Assembly (NCBI GenBank): GCA_902728285.1 | Contig: CACVBU010000674.1 | Location: forward strand, 763,106 to 827,105 | Direction of reading: 5' to 3' | Source of the DNA: Clytia hemisphaerica | Taxonomy: Eukaryota > Cnidaria > Hydrozoa > Leptothecata > Clytiidae | DNA length: 64,000 nt | In this document: positions 60,100 through 64,000 of the stretch, piece after piece | Layout: the number at the start of each line of letters is the position of its first letter | Numbering within the stretch: position 1 is the first letter of the stretch | Notes under the pieces: model-generated | Database searches by the model: none | The model's input: only the letters and a program-made list of their open reading frames with translations | What the model was told of the DNA's origin: nothing | Position numbers and translations under genes: made by a program

Positions 60100-63000
60100 T
60101 CAGATCTGTGGTATTGTTGACGGGAGTTACGTGAGAAAAACGTAATTCGACGTAGTGCAAAAATACCAGTCTCCGTATTTCCGCAACCAATAAGTCTCAC
60201 AACATGAAAATTTGCACAGGGTAGCCCCTTTGTGATAAAAACTCACAAGCCAAATTTCAGATCAATACAAAGACGTCATCGGGAGTTACGTTGAAATTCC
60301 GCAAATTACTAATCTGCGGAATAATATTCCGCAAATTACTAATCTACGGAATATTCAAATAACTCTCGAACCGTTGTATATCTTAAAACGAAATTTGGCA
60401 CGTATCTTAGTATCGTATGACTCTGCTTCATGCCAAAAATCAGCTCTGTAGTACTTTGTTTGACGGGAGTTACATAAGAAAAAAACGTAAAATCACGTAA
60501 TCATCGTATAACCGTTCACCACCAAACTTAGAACTGCTCTAATTCGAGGAGAAATTGAACCAACTAGCCCAAATTTTGGTGTGATCACGTAAGGTATTAT
60601 AAAAGTCCTCTCTAAAAAAATTAAATCCCTTACCCGACGTGGGAAGAAGATACGTAAGAAAAACGTAATGTGACGTAGTGCAAAAATACAAGTCTGCGTA
60701 TCTATGGAACGAATATGTTTCACAACAAGGAAATTGGCACAAGGTAGCCCCTTTGTGACAAAAGCTCACATGAAAAATTTCAGACCAATAAAATGACGTC
60801 ATCGAGAGTTACGTTGAAATTCCGCAAATTACTAATCTGCGGAATAATATTCCGCAAATTACTAATCTACGGAATATTCAAATAACTCTCGAACCGTTGT
60901 ATATCTTAAAATGAAATTTGGCACGTATCTTAGTATTTGTATGACTCTGCTTCATGCCAAAAATCAGCTCTGTAGTACTTTGTTGACGGGAGTTACATAA
61001 GAAAAACGTAAAATCACGTAATCATCCTATAACCGTTCACCACCAAAACCTAGAACTGCTCTAATTCAAGGAGAAATTGGACCAACAAGCCCAAACTGGG
61101 TGTGAACACGTATGGTGTATATAAAAGTCCTCTCTAAAAAAATTAAATCCCCTAACCGACGTGGGAAGAAGATACGTAAGAAAAACGTAATGTGACGTAG
61201 TGCAAAAATACAAGTCTGCGTATCTATGGAATGAATATGTTTCACAACAAAGAAGATTTGCACAAGGTAGCCCCTTGTGACAAAAGCTCACATGAAAAAT
61301 TTCAGACCAATACAATGACGTCATCGAGAGTTACGTTGAAATTCCGCAAATTACTAATCTGCGGAATAAATTCCGCAATTTACTATCTACGGAATTCTCA
61401 AATAACTTTCGAACCGTTATATATCATGCAGCAAATTTGGCACGTGTGTTAGTATCTAAATAACGCTGCTTCACGCCAAAAATCAGATCTGTGGTATCTT
61501 GTTGACGGGAGTTACGTGAGAAAAACGTAATTCGACGTAGTGCAAAAATACCAGTCTCCGTATTTCCGCAACCAATAAGTCTCACAACATGAAAATTTGC
61601 ACAGGGTAGCCCCTTTGTGATAAAAACTCACAAGCCAAATTTCAGATCAATACAAAGACGTCATCGGGAGTTACGTTGAAATTCCGCAAATTACTAATCT
61701 GCGGAATAATATTCCGCAATTACTAATCTACGGAATTCTAAATAACTTTCGAACCGTTGTATATCTTAAAACAAAATTGGCACGTATCTAGTATTCGTAT
61801 GACTCTGCTCATGCCAAAACTCAGCTCTGTAGTACTTTGTTGACGGGAGTTACATAAGAAAAACGTAAAATCACGTAATCATGCCTATACCGTTCACCAC
61901 CAAACCTAGAACTGCTCTTATTCAAGGAGAAATTGGACCAACAAGCCCAAACTGGGTGTGAACACGTATGGTGTATATAAAAGTCCTCTCTAAAAAATTA
62001 AATCCCCTACCGACGTGGGAGAGAATACGTAAGAAAACGTAATGTGACGTAGTGCAAAAATACAAGTCTGCGTATCTATGGAATGAATATGTTTCACAAC
62101 AAGAAGATTTGCACAAGGTAGCCCTTTGTGACAAAAGCTCACATGAAAAATTTCAGACCAATACAATGACGTCATCGAGAGTTACGTTGAAATTCCGCAA
62201 ATTACTAATCTGCGGAATAAAATTCCGCAATTTACTAATCTACGGAATTCTCAAATAACTTCGAACCGTTATATATCATGCAGCAAAATTTGGCACGTGT
62301 GTTAGTATCTAAATAACGCTGCTTCACGCCAAAAATCAGATCTGTGGTATCTTGTTGACGGGATACGTGAGAAAAACGTAATTCGACGTAGTGCAAAAAT
62401 ACCAGTCTCCGTATTTCCGCAACCAATAAGTCTCACAACATGAAAATTTGCACAGGGTAGCCCCTTTGTGATAAAAAACTCACAAGCCAAATTTCAGATC
62501 AATACAAAGACGTCATCGGAGTTACGTTGAAATTCCGCAAATTACTAATCTGCGGAATAATATTCCGCAAATTACTAATCTACGGAATATTCAAATAACT
62601 CTCGAACCGTTGTATATCTTAAAACGAAATTTGGCACGTATCTTAGTATCCGTATGACTCTGCTTCATGCCAAAATCAGCTCTGTAGTACTTTGTTGACG
62701 TGGACGTGAGTTACATAAGAAAAACGTAAAATCACGTAATCATCGTATAACCGTTCACCACCAAACTTAGAACTGCTCTAATTCGAGGAGAAATTGAACC
62801 AACTAGCCCAAATTTGGTGTAATCACGTAAGGTATATAAAAGTCCTCTCTAAAAAAATTAAATCCCTTCCGACGTGGGAAGAAGATACGTAAGAAAACGT
62901 AATGTGAGACGTAGTGCAAAAATACAAGTCTGCGTCTCTATGGAACGAATATGTTGCACAACAAGGAAATGGCACAAGGTAGCCCCTTTGTGAAAAAGCT

Positions 63001-64000
63001 CACATGAAAAATTTCAGACCAATAAATGACGTCATCGAGAGTTACGTTGAAATTCCGCAAATTACTAATCTGCGGAATAATATTCCGCAAATTACTAATC
63101 TACGGAATTCTCAAATAACTTTCGAACCGTTTTATATAATGCAGCGAAATTGGCACGTGTGTTAGTATCTAAAAGACGCTGCTTCACGTCAAAAATCAGA
63201 TCTGTGGTACCTTGTTGACGGGAGTTACGTGAGAAAAAACGTAATTCGACGTAGTGCAAAAATTCCAGACTCCGTATTTTCGCAACAATAAGTCTCACAA
63301 CATGAAAATTTGCACAGGGTAGCCCCTTTGTGATAAAAACTCACAAGCCAAATTTCAGATCAATACCAAAGACGTCATCGGGAGTTACGTTGAAATTCCG
63401 CAAATTACTAATCTGCGGATAATATTCCGCAAATTACTAATCTACGGAATTCTAAAATAACTTTCGAACCGGTATATCTTATAACGAAATTTGGCACGTA
63501 TCTTAGTATCCGTATGACTCTGTCATGCCAAAAATCAGCTCTGTAGTACTTTGTTGACGGGAGTTACAACATAAGAAAAAACGTAAAACACGTAATCATC
63601 CTATAACCGTTCACCACCAAAAAATTAGAACTGCTCTATTTCGAGGAGAAATTGGACCAACTAGCCCCAAGTTGGTGTGATCACGTAAGGTATAATAAAA
63701 GTCCTCTCTAAAAAAATTAATCCCCTACCCGACGTGGGAAGAAGATACGTAAGAAAAACGTAATGTGACGTAGTGCAAAAATACAAGTCTGCGTATCGGA
63801 ACGAATATGTTTCACAACAAGGAAATCGGCACAGTAGCCCCTTTGTGACAAAAGCTCACATGAAAAATTTCAGACCAATAAAAATGACGTCATCGAGAGT
63901 TACGTTGAAATTCCGCAAATTACTAATCTGCGGAATAATATTCCGCAAATTACTAATCTACGGAATTCTCAAATAACTTTCGAACTGTTATATATCATGC
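60100..64000. other. Satellite copies rich in single-base indels (likely poor consensus)
   Basis: Copies between 49.3 and 59 kb agree in length to a base or two. From about 60.1 kb nearly every conserved block shows a one-base loss or gain, many in homopolymers (for example TTTGTTTGACGGG, GAAAAAAACG, CGTGGGAGAGAATACG near 62020). This pattern suggests sequencing or polishing error near a contig end more than evolution. Confidence 0.6.

Larger units (their letters stand above)
49274..64000. repeat. Satellite array: about 865-bp dimeric unit (A about 560 + B about 305 bp)
   Basis: From 49274 to the window end. Each monomer begins with paired hairpins of the form ATTCCGC-AAATTACTAATCT-GCGGAAT and ends GACGTCATCG(A/G)GAGTTACG. 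Type A (ends ATGACGTCATCGAGAG) contains about 250 extra bp relative to type B (ends AAGACGTCATCGGGAG). Seventeen A ends and fifteen B ends are present; they alternate except near 60.8-61.3 kb, where two A units are adjacent. Spacing of the same feature in B units is 864-866 bp (for example 56564, 57428, 58293, 59157). Open frames of 60-93 codons recurring on the minus strand are satellite shadows. The motif ACGTAA is strongly over-represented. Confidence 0.92.

Noticed and set aside
49712-63298. Many similar 60-93-codon minus-strand frames (YWSEIFHVSFCHKG, GCGNTETGIFALRR)
   Set aside because: They recur only because the satellite recurs, are broken by stops in other copies and overlap each other in different frames; no sign of a gene family.
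49274-64000. CRISPR-like regular hairpin repeats
   Set aside because: Unit length of hundreds of bases, no unique spacers, eukaryotic context; it is a satellite.

Overview
This window is eukaryotic and almost certainly comes from an invertebrate animal, most likely a cnidarian (sponge is the alternative). It is AT-rich, its genes have GT-AG introns, and its transposon set (PIF/Harbinger with a Myb/SANT partner, Penelope-like reverse transcriptases, a REL-endonuclease LINE, a SWIM-type MULE and multi-domain HECT E3 genes) is familiar to me from such genomes. The taxon is inference. No bacterial operon, CRISPR array or convincing RNA gene is visible.

Layout. 1-4542 (minus): 5' part of a HECT E3 ligase gene whose ATG and three upstream introns can be placed by splice phase; it carries a 60-bp (20-residue) minisatellite and runs off the left edge. 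4848-5860: tandem 477-bp repeat. 5959-6315: LINE endonuclease fragment. 6.4-9.8 kb: decayed PIF/Harbinger transposon with Myb/SANT gene and DDE transposase in convergent orientation. 10.87-11.57 kb: L1-type ORF1 fragment. 11.6-13.16 kb: three 3' exons of a BEN-domain gene with a poly-proline run; a foldback MITE sits in its last intron.

13.9-22 kb is a transposon nest. A 5'-truncated Penelope-like element (PLE) is split by a REL-type LINE, which is itself split by a 1409-bp hAT-like MITE with a perfect 15-bp TIR and 8-bp target duplication. Two further PLE copies follow head to head.

23.6-34.3 kb (plus): RING-HECT E3 gene of at least ten exons, nine of which join in consistent phase. Its RING is divided by about 4.5 kb containing an unrecognised intronless gene (28002-29021), and it has a stop inside the RING and no visible HECT C-lobe. 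36.5-40.8 kb: another PLE, interrupted by at least two small elements. 41.3-49.1 kb (plus): MULE transposase gene of six in-phase exons with 17-residue repeats, DDE core, one frameshift and a SWIM zinc finger.

49.27-64.0 kb is one satellite array. An approximately 865-bp dimer (A about 560 bp, B about 305 bp) forms higher-order units of about 1.88 kb at its left end. From about 60 kb the copies carry many single-base indels, which looks like poor consensus near a contig end. The genes do not form a pathway: this is two E3 ligase genes, a BEN gene and an orphan gene embedded in mobile DNA next to a satellite.
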